Made by a program: the position numbers and the translations under genes
Source of the DNA: JAKACA01 sp052143575
GTDB taxonomy: Bacteria; Actinomycetota; Acidimicrobiia; Acidimicrobiales; Bog-793
Reading direction: 5' to 3'
Length of the DNA: 64,000 nt
Assembly (NCBI GenBank): GCA_052143575.1
Contig: JBKQSP010000069.1
Location: 96,371-160,370, forward strand
The notes under the pieces: model-generated
Databases searched by the model: none
Told to the model about the DNA's origin: nothing
The model's input: only the letters and a program-made list of their open reading frames with translations
In this document: positions 55,901 to 63,780 of the stretch, piece after piece
How the letters are laid out: each line of letters starts with the position of its first letter
Numbering within the stretch: the stretch's first letter is position 1

Positions 55901-55924
55901 CTCGAGGAGGAGATCACCGCCTGA
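52913..55924 (+). CDS. Large STAND ATPase regulator with C-terminal SARP (OmpR-type HTH + BTAD) module
   Basis: 1003 residues. N terminus LPPYHIDRPRL then Walker A GGGYGKTT (29-36) and Walker B CAFVIDDAHHA (about 105-113) define a MalT/STAND-type ATPase. A long helical TPR-like middle (about 330-760) follows. The C terminus (about 770-860) is a winged HTH (IRVLGTFSVTSGGREVAVSPGQGRRLLQML ... ALWPDADPDAARNRLRTVLNRLR) and a BTAD (about 870-1000: LFEADARRSLALGAGE ... YRGELLPEEPYEDWA). SARPs usually carry HTH-BTAD at the N terminus; this is the reversed layout. GAGGAG 4 bp upstream sets ATG 52913. It probably senses a ligand or peptide and activates nearby genes; targets unknown. Confidence 0.9.
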   Translation: MARLPPYHIDRPRLSGRCVDERVVVVEAGGGYGKTTLGAELVDLWRSVGIEVLLLSEGVSAALFAARLRAAVADSGFSEAAATMAGAGDDPQGAVDAAVRALAAEQCAFVIDDAHHASRGAAQLIEHLASSVTSTQHVIVLARQLPPGSERLRRAEYLHLSATDLALDPGETLQLCREGFGLDVGPADSEAVDEATGGWTAAAVLAVSRAKRTGEQLRTVAETARTNRTSGAVAAILEGAVTSLSPADRTKLAQVARLPYLDEAVVDTAAGSDGFFARCLEIGVPLTRGAGGWWDIPGPAREHLATLAPPDPVALRSAAASYEQRGEISAALQLLLGFGDVMAAADLFANAAPADLEAMDVLEVQAVVGALGEEALKAHPIVFLHLARSLSTATLMSRRETALRRVEALAADVDSPSLQRAIASERAKDLVRDGEFEKAAALAADVLGSTPPDELLSRAGALAALGRALVWRFDPQGRRDETSLNEADERLGQAMDLYQQLGMRASAAVLVLYRAMWIEFARGHPYGALERLRDGLSLVVDRPRTWALLLIQRAEVELELGLFDESEATMAETLRLAEVYDDEVLRAYTFWEQSIVASHRGDREAVLASVRLTQQHKGDWWDYASADFLASAAESLARVGETALAWDCLARGREDPQDALPLLALAEGVLNARFGDPELAERQLRDAPNKGVDPREYWRMTLFRALAAFRRDDRSAGALAARAFEEASGLGLGHLPLTKERAATEQVLGLAVETGQPAALALEAAALPTAIRVLGTFSVTSGGREVAVSPGQGRRLLQMLAVSAGRVVTDQAMEALWPDADPDAARNRLRTVLNRLRSEAGDVVVRSGETLELRSGVSVDLALFEADARRSLALGAGEPTLAVALARSAMTRYRGELLPEEPYEDWAARPRERARRTMLQLLDLCADVAATRGDLDDMRRVVEMTIDLAPYDDDRYLRAASLLLQQGRRGAALMVVRRARRTLAEIGLEPPAHLLRLEEEITA

Positions 55925-55946
55925 AGCCTGCCCCGCACGCGGCGCT

Positions 55947-55976
55947 GCCGGGCCCCTCCCGAGGGAAGGACCCGGC
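55947..55976 (+). terminator. Hairpin after the SARP-type gene
   Basis: A 13-bp imperfect stem (55947-55959 with 55964-55976; 11 of 13 paired, loop CGAG), 23 bp after the stop codon. It is followed by GC-rich sequence without a U-tract. The region 55925-56084 holds no gene. Confidence 0.45.
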
Positions 55977-56084
55977 GCACCGCGCATCCTCTAACTCTCT
56001 CGAGCGAGCCGGAGGCTTCTTGACCGGAGGACCCGTCGGTTGATGGCTGCCACGGCTCCCCTGGCGCTCAGCGGCGCCTTGCCG

Positions 56085-57029
56085 TCACACCTTGACGAGG
56101 CTGAAGGTCCCCTTGTACGGCGTGGGCGCCTTCGCTCCATTGCCGCTTCCGGTCGCAGCCACACCGGAGGCTCCGATGGCGAGCCCTTCGTTGCTGTCGA
56201 AGTAGAGGGGCTTCCCTCCGTAGGTGACCTGCTCGGTGCCGTCACCTCGGGCGACGGTCCCGAACTTGCCAGCACTCAGTCCGGCGGTGATGCCGGCCGT
56301 GCCCTGGCTGATGACCGGCGGCCAGGTGTCTGAGCAGATCGACTGGCAGGCGCTGCCACCCGAGTAGGTGTACACGGGGAAGAGCACGTAACCGCCCCCA
56401 GCCGTCATGTAGGCGGCAAGCACGGACTTGCCTTTGATCGTGACGGTGCCAAAGAGCGCCGTGCGGGGCAGGAACGCTCCCTTGGCATTCACGAGGTACC
56501 AGTTGCCGTGCCACGGCGGGAGCGTGGGCTCGTCCCAGTTCTCGCCCGTGATGATGCCGGCGATTTCGTCGAAGAGGTAGAGCGGATGCCCGTTGTAGGT
56601 CACCTGCGTACCGAGACCGGGGATGTTGACGGTGCCGAGAAGCTTCTGGCTGACGCCGGCGCCGGCAACCGGCTTGCCGGTCGTGAGGTACGCCGGCCAC
56701 TCCGTCGTCGAGGCGCTCAACGAGCCGGTGCAGGACATGCTGGAGCCCACGACTTTCACGATCTTCGTCGTGCAGCCGATATGGGACCCGTAGTCGGCGG
56801 TGATGGAGTAGAGCGCTGTTCCGGCACCTTGGCCGGAGCCGGCCACGAGCATCGTGCCGAACTCCCCCTTGACGGCGGCCACGACCGAGCCGCTCGCCGC
56901 CTTCTGTGCCGAGGCGATACCGGCGGGGACGGTGGCGGCGCAGACTGCCGCCAAAACGCCGACGGAGACGGCAGCTGCGCGGGCTCGCCGCCGGCCGAAC
57001 AGCGCGCTGAGACGCGCGGTGCTGTGCAT
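56085..57029 (-). CDS. Exported protein with two Lipoprotein_15-type (PF03640-like) repeats
   Basis: 314 residues. A signal peptide (RRRARAAAVSVGVLAAVCAATVPAGIASA) is followed by a region repeating the theme TYNGHPLYLFDEIAG and TYGGKPLYFDSNEG, each linked to a CxxxC-WP-type block (TGSLSASTTEWPAYLTTG; ACQSICSDTWPPVISQG). The second copy keeps Cys, Trp and Pro; the first has lost the cysteines at that place but has Cys upstream. Such repeats are thought to bind metal or heme-like ligands in the envelope, function unknown. AGGAAGG precedes ATG 57029. Confidence 0.82.
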   Translation of the reverse strand: MHSTARLSALFGRRRARAAAVSVGVLAAVCAATVPAGIASAQKAASGSVVAAVKGEFGTMLVAGSGQGAGTALYSITADYGSHIGCTTKIVKVVGSSMSCTGSLSASTTEWPAYLTTGKPVAGAGVSQKLLGTVNIPGLGTQVTYNGHPLYLFDEIAGIITGENWDEPTLPPWHGNWYLVNAKGAFLPRTALFGTVTIKGKSVLAAYMTAGGGYVLFPVYTYSGGSACQSICSDTWPPVISQGTAGITAGLSAGKFGTVARGDGTEQVTYGGKPLYFDSNEGLAIGASGVAATGSGNGAKAPTPYKGTFSLVKV

Positions 57030-57145
57030 GTGTTTGGTCCTTCCTGTCTCTTCAGCCGAGCGCGGTACCCGGCTGGGAGACAAGCTGCCGGTGCAGCGTC
57101 ACACCAGAGTCACACGGGGCAATTCTGCTGAATTATTTCCCGGAC

Positions 57146-58747
57146 TCAGCCACGACCTGCATCGCTGACAGCCCCGTCGACGGAGGGTTCTGATGGGGGA
57201 ACCTGGACCCGCACGTTGGTGATCGGCGCGATGAACGCCTCGCCCAGTTCGGCGCGCCGGGGCGAGATGTCCGCCGGGATCGCCGCGCGGGGGCAGCTGG
57301 CCGGGAACGCCTTCACCAGGAGCTCTTGCACCTGCGAGGGGCCGACCGGCGTCAGGTGGATCATGCAGAGCAGCTCGCCGCTTCGACCTGGGATGGACCA
57401 GGTCACGTCGGCCGGTGTCACGGCAGAGACGACGTCAGAAGGCGGTGGGGAGTCGAGCAGGGGTCCGATCTCAGCGACGAGGCGCTCGATCTCGGCCCGC
57501 CGTTCTGGCAACGGGCGGTCGAAGTCCACGTTGTCGGCCAGGGTGCGAGACGCCAGCTCGTCGTCCCAGTGGCGGATCAGCTGCTCGACCTGTGCGCGCA
57601 GCGCCACGGTCTCCGGCCAGAGCGCCACTGTCGACGCCGGCACTCGGTGCCTCGACAGGGCGCGACCAAGCGCTTCGCTGCACAGGGTGATCGGATCCCC
57701 GCGGTGGCTGTTGGTGAGGACGATCGCACCATGGCCCGACTCCGGGTGCCAGGTCATGAACAGCTTGAAGCCCGGAAGGCCTCCGGCATGTGAGATGAGC
57801 GTGCCGCGATGGAAGTCGGTCGCCACACGGAGCCCGAGGGCGTACCCGCCCGTCATCACCTGGATGGCGCCACCCGCGCCGACGACGAGCGCCGGCGGGG
57901 CGGCGATGTGAATCCGCTGGAGCTCGCGGCGGGATGCCCGACTCAGGATCCCGGTGCGGTCGCTGCCCGGCGGCCGAAAGGCGGAGCCGAGCCACGTGAT
58001 CCACGTCGCCAGGTCTCCGACGGTGCTCACGATCCCGCCGGCGGCAGCGAAGGCGTCCGACGCCTGCGGCGGAAACGGCACCCACGTGCCGCTCGAGTCC
58101 AGGGAGTACCCGACGGCGCGCGGGACGTCTCGTGGCACGGCACTGTCGAAGTATGTGGACGTGAGGCCGAGCGGCACCAAGAGGGTGTCCCGTACGAAGT
58201 CCTCGAGAGGGCGGCCGACGGCGCGGCTGACCGCCAAGCCCGCCAGGGCGAACCCGAGATTGGAGTACTCGAACTCCGCACCGGGGAAACGGCTGAGGCG
58301 CACGCCCCTTCCGATTTGAGCGAGAAGCCTCTCGGTCGGGAGGTCGATGAACGGGTCGACCCAGGAGTTGTCCTCTGTCAGGCCGCCGCACATGCTGAAC
58401 AGCATCCCGACGGTGGGCGGTCCCTCGGTCTCGCTGGCCTCTCCGCCGACGACGAACTCGGGCACGTGCGCCGTGATCGGATCGTCGAGCGACAAGAAGC
58501 CCGCATCGCGGGCCACCAAGGCGGCGCAGGCGACGAAGCTCTTGGACATGGATGCGATCGGGAAGACCGTGTCGGCGTCCGGTACTAGCCCATCGTCGTT
58601 GGCGACGCCGAAACCGGCACAGTGCGAGAGACCCTCCGGCGTCGTGAGCCCGTAGACCAAGCCGCGCGACTGTCCCGCCGCCGTGTACTGGCCGAAGAAG
58701 GCGTCGAGCTCGGCCTCGAGCGGGACAAGAATGGTCTCTTCAGACAT
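57146..58747 (-). CDS. Class C beta-lactamase-family serine hydrolase
   Basis: 533 residues. S66-x-x-K69 (ASMSKSFVACAAL) is the nucleophile box, EYSNLGFALAG gives the Tyr-x-Asn, and ISHAGGLPGF the His-x-Gly box, all as in class C beta-lactamase/esterase EstB relatives. A C-terminal about 130-residue extension is unassigned. No signal peptide. GGAGGACC before ATG 58747. Likely cytosolic esterase, D-amino-acid amidase or similar. Last leftward gene before the truncated gene pair. Confidence 0.92.
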   Translation of the reverse strand: MSEETILVPLEAELDAFFGQYTAAGQSRGLVYGLTTPEGLSHCAGFGVANDDGLVPDADTVFPIASMSKSFVACAALVARDAGFLSLDDPITAHVPEFVVGGEASETEGPPTVGMLFSMCGGLTEDNSWVDPFIDLPTERLLAQIGRGVRLSRFPGAEFEYSNLGFALAGLAVSRAVGRPLEDFVRDTLLVPLGLTSTYFDSAVPRDVPRAVGYSLDSSGTWVPFPPQASDAFAAAGGIVSTVGDLATWITWLGSAFRPPGSDRTGILSRASRRELQRIHIAAPPALVVGAGGAIQVMTGGYALGLRVATDFHRGTLISHAGGLPGFKLFMTWHPESGHGAIVLTNSHRGDPITLCSEALGRALSRHRVPASTVALWPETVALRAQVEQLIRHWDDELASRTLADNVDFDRPLPERRAEIERLVAEIGPLLDSPPPSDVVSAVTPADVTWSIPGRSGELLCMIHLTPVGPSQVQELLVKAFPASCPRAAIPADISPRRAELGEAFIAPITNVRVQVPPSEPSVDGAVSDAGRG

Positions 58748-58924
58748 CGGTCCTCCTGCCTCCCTTGCCCGCGATGTTCTCGGCCGGCGTGGCGCCAACG
58801 ATAGGGCGATGGCGGCGAACTCGGTATGAGGACGGGGATACGACCCCGGTCTGGCCGAGGCGATGGGGCGCCTTGCCTTGGTTGAACGCTGCGACCGCCA
58901 TCATCTTCGAACGGCGAGATCAAC

Positions 58925-59262
58925 CTAGGAGTGAAAGACGCCGATCCCGGTGCCGGCAGAGCAGCCGGCTTCGCCGTACTCGGCGGCGGCCCATACCCCG
59001 CGGTCGTTCTGGCCCGGGTCGACTGAGATGCCCGAGTAGTCGCCCCAGCGCCGGTCGGGACTCGTCTTGAAGCTGGTGCAGCTCACCGATCCGGGCCCGG
59101 TGAAGTAGACGTAGCCCCCGATGCTGGACCCGAAATGGCCACCCACGACCTCTGAGATCTCCGACGACGCAGTCTGAGTTGCCGAGGAAGACGTGTACGA
59201 GATCCAGAGGTTGCCGCTTCTGTCGATGGTCAGCGCGGGAAAGTAGACGTAGCCACCAACGA
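58925..59262 (-). pseudogene. 5'-truncated gene for an exported beta-propeller-like protein
   Basis: Only the C-terminal about 110 residues remain: VYFPALTIDRSGNLWISYTSSSAT ... RRWGDYSGISVDPGQNDRGVWAAAEYGEAGCSAGTGIGVFHS. The WGDYSGISVDP and GVWAAAEY motifs are typical ends of secreted sialidase/propeller-like proteins. Upstream, at about 59262-59279, the sequence becomes the start of the sarcosine-oxidase fragment on the other strand. No signal peptide or start is present. The remnant marks one side of a break. Confidence 0.7.
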
Positions 59263-59278
59263 GGCTGACGTCGACGAG

Positions 59279-60313
59279 GTGCACAACGTGCGCACCAATG
59301 TCGGCATCATTGACGTCACCCCGCTCGGCAAGCTCGACCTCCGCGGCCCGGACGTCGCGAAGTTGCTCAACTTCGTCTACGTGAACAAGTGGTCGAAGCT
59401 CGACATCGGCTCTGTGCGCTACGGGGTCATGTGCGGCGAGGACGGCGTCGTCTTTGACGATGGCGTCACCGGCCACCTTGCCGAGGACCACTACTTCATG
59501 TCCACCACGAGCTCGGGGGCGGCGACGGTGCTCGACTGGATCGAGAGCTGGCTGCAGACGTCGTTTCGCGACTGGACCGTTCACGTCACCTCGATGGTCT
59601 CGGCGTATGCCAGCATCAACATCGCCGGCCCGAAGTCGCGAGAGCTCCTCAGCCGCCTCGTCGACGACGTCGACCTCTCCAGCGACGCCTTCAAGTACAT
59701 GCAGGTGCGCACGGGCACGATCGCCAGCGTCGAGGGCTGCCACATGTGGCGGATCGGCTTCACCGGCGAACTGAGCTTCGAGATCCACGTCCCGGCCGCC
59801 TTCGGGCTCTACGTGTGGGAGCGCCTCATCCAAGAAGGCAAAGACCTCGGCGTGGCGCCGTTCGGCCTCGAGGCGCAGCGGATCATGCGCCTCGAGAAGG
59901 GTCATTTCATCGTCGGGCAGGACACCGACGGCGTCACGCAGGCGTTGTCCGCCGGGCTGGACTGGCTCGTCAAGCTCGACAAGGACGACTTCGTCGGCCT
60001 GCCCGAGCTCACCTGGCAGAACGAGACGGGCGCCGGGCTTCACCTCGTGGGCATTCAGCCGACGGACACCTCCCTCGTCCCAACAGAGGCGAGCCAGATC
60101 GTGAGCGGGCTCGGGACGATCGAGGGACGGATCACCTCGAGCCGCTTCTCGCCGACCCTCGGTCGCTCGATCTGCCTCGGCCTTGTCTCCAAACGCCTCT
60201 CGGCTCCCGGCACGACGGTCACCATCAAGCTCCCAGACGGCTCGACGGCACTGGGGACGGTCATGGAGCATCACGCTCATTTCGACCACGAGGGGGTGCG
60301 CCTTCGTGGCTGA
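59279..60313 (+). pseudogene. soxA: C-terminal domain of sarcosine oxidase alpha subunit, 5'-truncated
   Basis: 344 residues matching only the folate-binding, GcvT-like C-terminal domain of heterotetrameric sarcosine oxidase alpha (normally about 950 residues): TNVGIIDVTPLGKLDLRGPDVAKLL, GVMCGEDGVVFDDG, SINIAGPKSRELLSRL, RIGFTGELSFEIHVP, MRLEKGHFIVGQDTDGVTQA, EHHAHFDHEGVRLRG. The N-terminal FAD/NAD domains are absent. The readable frame enters near 59222-59279 from sequence belonging to the opposite-strand gene. GTG 59279 could permit a stand-alone GcvT-like protein, but the usual first about 30 residues are missing. It overlaps soxG by 8 bp. Confidence 0.8.
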
Positions 60314-61877
60314 AGCCGTCACAACCAACCCTTCTCCGCTCGGCCGCTCGCCGGTGCGCCCGCGGCCGCCTCTGCGGGAGCACGCCGGCTGGGAAGTCTC
60401 CGCCGTCTCCTCGTCGGCGGCCCTCCGCCTCATAGATCTCACCCCACTCGGCAAGGTCCGGGTGCGGGCCGAGCTCGGCTCGCCGGCGGCAGCAGCGCTC
60501 GCTTGCGCCTTCGGATCCGCTCGCCGGGAGGGGATGAGCCTCGTGATCGGATCGGGCCCCGATGAGTGGCTCCTCCTCTCGCCGGCCGGCAGGCGTCCCC
60601 CTCTCCTGGAGTCCATCCCGGCCTCGGACGGTCGTGACCCCGCTGCCGGCGGCCTCGTATCGGTCGTCGACGTCACCCACGCCGGTGTCCTCCTCCGCCT
60701 TACGGGTGCCGATGCGGCCGAGCTCCTCTCTCGGGTGTGTGCCGTCAACCTGTCCGACAAGACCGCCCCGTCCGGCTCCGCCTTCCGCAGCTCGGTCGCT
60801 CGCATCGTCTGCGACGTCGTCCGTGATGACGTCGACGGCCTCCGTTCCTACCTGCTGCACGGCGACCGCTCCTCCGGCCAGTACCTGTTCGACTCCCTGC
60901 TCGAGGTGGGTCGGGAGTTCGGCATCGACGTCGATGGATACCCCGAAGAGGAGATCGGACATGTCCTTCCCGAGCGATCTCGAGATTGCCCGCCAAGCGA
61001 CCCTCAAGCCGATCGACCAGATCGCCACCGACATCGGCCTCGACCCTGCGCTGCTCGAGCACTACGGCGAGAACGTCGCCAAGATCAAGCTCGAGGCCAT
61101 CGAGGCGCTCTCGGAGCGGCCACGGGCGAAGTACGTCTGCGTCACAGCCATCACGCCGACACCGCTCGGCGAGGGCAAGACGACGACAACCGTAGGGCTC
61201 GGACAGGCCATGGGCCACATCGGCAAGCGGGCGACGATCTCCATCCGCCAGCCCTCGATGGGACCGACCTTCGGCATCAAGGGCGGTGCAGCCGGCGGTG
61301 GTTACAGCCAGGCGGTGCCCATGGAGGCCTTCAACTTGCATCTCACCGGCGACATGCATGCCGTCACGGCCGCCCACAACATGCTGTCCGCCATGGTCGA
61401 CAACCACCTCCATCAGGGCAATGCCCTCGGTCTCGACCTGCACAACATCACCTGGCGGCGCGTGCTCGACGTCAACGACCGGGCGCTGCGCAACATCATC
61501 GTCGGTCTCGGCTCCAAAGACGATGGCGTGACACGGCAGACGGGTTTCGACATCACGGCCGCATCCGAGGTGATGGCCATCCTCGGGCTGGCTACCTCGC
61601 TGCAGGATCTGCGCGCCCGGTTGGGTCGCATCGTCGTCGGCTACACGGACTCGGGCGACTCCGTCACCGCCGAGCAGCTGAAGGGCGCCGGGGCGATGGC
61701 GGTCATCATGCGGGAGGCCATCAAACCGAACCTTCTGCAGACGATCGAGAACACGCCGGTGCTCGTCCACGCCGGCCCTTTCGGCAACATCGCCACGGGC
61801 AACTCCTCGGTTGTTGCCGACCTGATCGGGATCCACACGGGCGACTTCTTGTTGACCGAGTCGGGCTTCGGGGCTGA
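60306..61877 (+). CDS. soxG: Sarcosine oxidase gamma subunit, reading through without its own stop
   Basis: The homologous part is residues 1-218 (EHAGWEVSAVSSSAALRLIDLTPLGKVRVRAEL; GPDEWLLLSPAG; SVVDVTHAGVLLRLTGADAAELLSRVCAVNLSD; SSGQYLFDSLLEVGREFGIDVDGY), the usual full SoxG length. No stop follows: the frame runs on inside fhs (out of frame) until 61877, adding about 300 low-complexity residues. Either the stop codon was lost, the protein has an unnatural tail, or a base error hides the stop near 60950-60960. GTG 60306 overlaps the soxA fragment by 8 bp. The gamma subunit supports the alpha/beta folate domain that makes methylene-THF. Confidence 0.72.
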   Translation: MAEAVTTNPSPLGRSPVRPRPPLREHAGWEVSAVSSSAALRLIDLTPLGKVRVRAELGSPAAAALACAFGSARREGMSLVIGSGPDEWLLLSPAGRRPPLLESIPASDGRDPAAGGLVSVVDVTHAGVLLRLTGADAAELLSRVCAVNLSDKTAPSGSAFRSSVARIVCDVVRDDVDGLRSYLLHGDRSSGQYLFDSLLEVGREFGIDVDGYPEEEIGHVLPERSRDCPPSDPQADRPDRHRHRPRPCAARALRRERRQDQARGHRGALGAATGEVRLRHSHHADTARRGQDDDNRRARTGHGPHRQAGDDLHPPALDGTDLRHQGRCSRRWLQPGGAHGGLQLASHRRHACRHGRPQHAVRHGRQPPPSGQCPRSRPAQHHLAARARRQRPGAAQHHRRSRLQRRWRDTADGFRHHGRIRGDGHPRAGYLAAGSARPVGSHRRRLHGLGRLRHRRAAEGRRGDGGHHAGGHQTEPSADDREHAGARPRRPFRQHRHGQLLGCCRPDRDPHGRLLVDRVGLRG

Positions 61878-62658
61878 CATGGGCGCTGAGCGCTTCTTCA
61901 ACATCAAGTGCCGGACGTCAGGGCTGGCGCCGGACGCCGCTGTCATCGTCTCGACGGTGCGCGCCTTGAAGGCGCACTCGGGGCGGCACCGCGTCGTCGC
62001 CGGCAAGGACCTTCCGCCCGCCTTGCTCGAGGAGAACCCGGACGAGGTCCACATCGGTGGGGCGAACCTTCGCAAGCAGATCGAGAACATCCAGCTGCAC
62101 GGTGTGACGCCCGTTGTTGCTATCAACGCCTTCCCCGGCGACTTCGACTCCGAGCACGCCGCCATCCGCGAGATCGCCGCCTCCATGGGCGTGCGAGCGG
62201 CCGTGTCGCGGCATTTCGCCGAAGGTGGCAAAGGGGCGACGGAGCTCGCCGAGACGGTCGCCGAAGCAGCCGAGCAGCCGAGCGAGTTCCACGTGCTCTA
62301 CCCCAGCGAGCTTCCCCTCCGCGAAAAGATCGAGACCCTCGCGACGAAGGTCTACGGCGCCGACGGTGTCGACTACGCGCCGGTTGCCAACCGCCAGCTC
62401 GACAACTACGAGCGCAACGGCTTCGGCAACTTGCCGATCTGCATGGCGAAGACGCACCTGTCGATCTCCTCCGACGCCAGCCTGAAAGGGGCGCCGACCA
62501 TCTGGCGCTTGCCGGTCCGGGAGGTGCGAGCATCCGTGGGAGCGGGCTTCGTGTACCCGATCTGCGGCGACATGCGCACGATGCCCGGCCTCGGCTCGGC
62601 CGCTGCCGCCGAGCGCATCGACATCGACGAAAACGGGGAGATCGTCGGGCTGTCCTGA
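60961..62658 (+). CDS. fhs: Formate-tetrahydrofolate ligase
   Basis: 565-residue enzyme making 10-formyl-THF from formate, THF and ATP. The P-loop is TPTPLGEGKTTTTVGLGQAM; RQPSMGPTFGIKGGAAGGGYSQAVPMEAFNLHLTGD and FLLTESGFGADMGAERFFNIKCR are family signatures, and VTPVVAINAFPGDFDSE and ICMAKTHLSISSD complete the fold. GAGGAG 9 bp upstream sets ATG 60961. It follows the sarcosine oxidase genes, a sensible one-carbon pairing, and is closed by a terminator at 62667. Confidence 0.97.
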   Translation: MSFPSDLEIARQATLKPIDQIATDIGLDPALLEHYGENVAKIKLEAIEALSERPRAKYVCVTAITPTPLGEGKTTTTVGLGQAMGHIGKRATISIRQPSMGPTFGIKGGAAGGGYSQAVPMEAFNLHLTGDMHAVTAAHNMLSAMVDNHLHQGNALGLDLHNITWRRVLDVNDRALRNIIVGLGSKDDGVTRQTGFDITAASEVMAILGLATSLQDLRARLGRIVVGYTDSGDSVTAEQLKGAGAMAVIMREAIKPNLLQTIENTPVLVHAGPFGNIATGNSSVVADLIGIHTGDFLLTESGFGADMGAERFFNIKCRTSGLAPDAAVIVSTVRALKAHSGRHRVVAGKDLPPALLEENPDEVHIGGANLRKQIENIQLHGVTPVVAINAFPGDFDSEHAAIREIAASMGVRAAVSRHFAEGGKGATELAETVAEAAEQPSEFHVLYPSELPLREKIETLATKVYGADGVDYAPVANRQLDNYERNGFGNLPICMAKTHLSISSDASLKGAPTIWRLPVREVRASVGAGFVYPICGDMRTMPGLGSAAAAERIDIDENGEIVGLS

Positions 62659-62666
62659 CACGTCGC

Positions 62667-62691
62667 GGCGGGCGCAAAGAGGCCCGCCTTT
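62667..62691 (+). terminator. Intrinsic terminator of the sox/fhs unit
   Basis: GGCGGGC (62667-62673), 8-nt loop GCAAAGAG, GCCCGCC (62682-62688) and TTT, starting 8 bp after the fhs stop. Confidence 0.65.
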
Positions 62692-62874
62692 CGCAGGAGC
62701 GCTCGCCGGCTGGTCTTCGATCGGCCGGACCCAGTCGCCCACGACCTTCCGGACCTGGGTTCGGAAATCGCAGGTTCTCGACAGTGGTGAGGGCCGCTGA
62801 GCTCATGCGACCGGCGTCGGAGGGCTGGGTCGGCGTCGCGTCAACGGCGGACGTGCAGGTGTACCGTCGCCAGT

Positions 62875-63084
62875 GTGATTGACGTGTTCGTCGGGTCAGT
62901 GCCGGACGAGCGCAACCCGTCGATGAGCAGAGCGGTGTACCACCTGGGCGGCGATCGGCTCTGGGAGACCTTGTGTGGCGAGGACACGAAGACGTTGGCG
63001 AAGGTCGCCATGCCGTGGGAGGAGCTCGCACCCATGCATTGTGAGACGTGCCGCCAGCGGGCCGTGCAGCGGGAGGCCACCTGA
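62875..63084 (+). CDS. 69-residue small protein with possible Cys4/CysHis metal site
   Basis: Encodes VPDERNPSMSRAVYHLGGD then RLWETLCGEDTKTLAKVAMPWEELAPMHCETCRQRA, with Cys at LCG, and H-C-x2-C near the end. The start GTG 62875 has TACCGT 7 bp upstream (62862-62867), the same leaderless arrangement seen at recC, which supports a real gene. No homologue recognised. Confidence 0.6.
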   Translation: MIDVFVGSVPDERNPSMSRAVYHLGGDRLWETLCGEDTKTLAKVAMPWEELAPMHCETCRQRAVQREAT

Positions 63085-63181
63085 GGCTTCTGCGGCTCTC
63101 ACTGGTGGTTCCGACGAGACCGCTACGGCCAGCTTGACCCTGGTGATGCGTACGCTGCTCCTTCGAGGACGCTGGATGCGG

Positions 63182-63649
63182 TCATCGTGCTGCGGCGACT
63201 ATGGCTTCTCGCAGTCGTTCGAGACCGCGGTACCGGGAGAGCAGCACCTTGTCGCGACGAAAAAGCGAGACGTAGAGGTGGACGAACAAGGGTGAGACCC
63301 GGTACTCCGTCTGCTGGGTGAGCTGGGTCCCCTCGGGAATGCTCTCGAACGTTGTCTTCACCCGCATCGTGGCCTGCCCGATGCTGAGGGGAGCGTACGG
63401 CTTCACCGTCTGAATCGAGGAGCCGCCGCTCAGCGACGTCCTCTCCAGTTGTTCCGTCTCAACGCGGACCGTCTTCCCGCTGCGGAGCACGACATGAGCA
63501 CGCAAGCTCTTGCGGCCGTCCGGGTGCACTCTTCGCTCATCGACGACAAGGGCGGGACCCAAGAGCGCGAGGAGCCGATCGGCGTCTGACACGAACGCGC
63601 ACACCTCGTCCCTCGGGACCGGAATCACGATGTCTTGCACGAAGTTCAT
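63182..63649 (-). CDS. SRPBCC-fold (polyketide cyclase/START-like) protein
   Basis: 155 residues. NFVQDIVIPVPRDEVCAFVSDADRLLALLG is the opening strand and helix of the START/Bet v1-like fold, and the last helix is RDKVLLSRYRGLERLREAIVAA. It would bind a hydrophobic ligand; no catalytic residue can be named. ATG 63649 is chosen because it begins the fold. Upstream open frame is unconvincing. Confidence 0.75.
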   Translation of the reverse strand: MNFVQDIVIPVPRDEVCAFVSDADRLLALLGPALVVDERRVHPDGRKSLRAHVVLRSGKTVRVETEQLERTSLSGGSSIQTVKPYAPLSIGQATMRVKTTFESIPEGTQLTQQTEYRVSPLFVHLYVSLFRRDKVLLSRYRGLERLREAIVAAAR

Positions 63650-63780
63650 CGTGGGCACAATGGCTCGGCTCGTCGCCCGTGGCAAGCAGGGTGCTTCGGC
63701 CGATGTCATGCGAGCACTCCCGAGAGGGGCAGGCCGATGAGTGGCGGGGCTCACGCGCAGGACGAGCAGTGTCACTGCCC

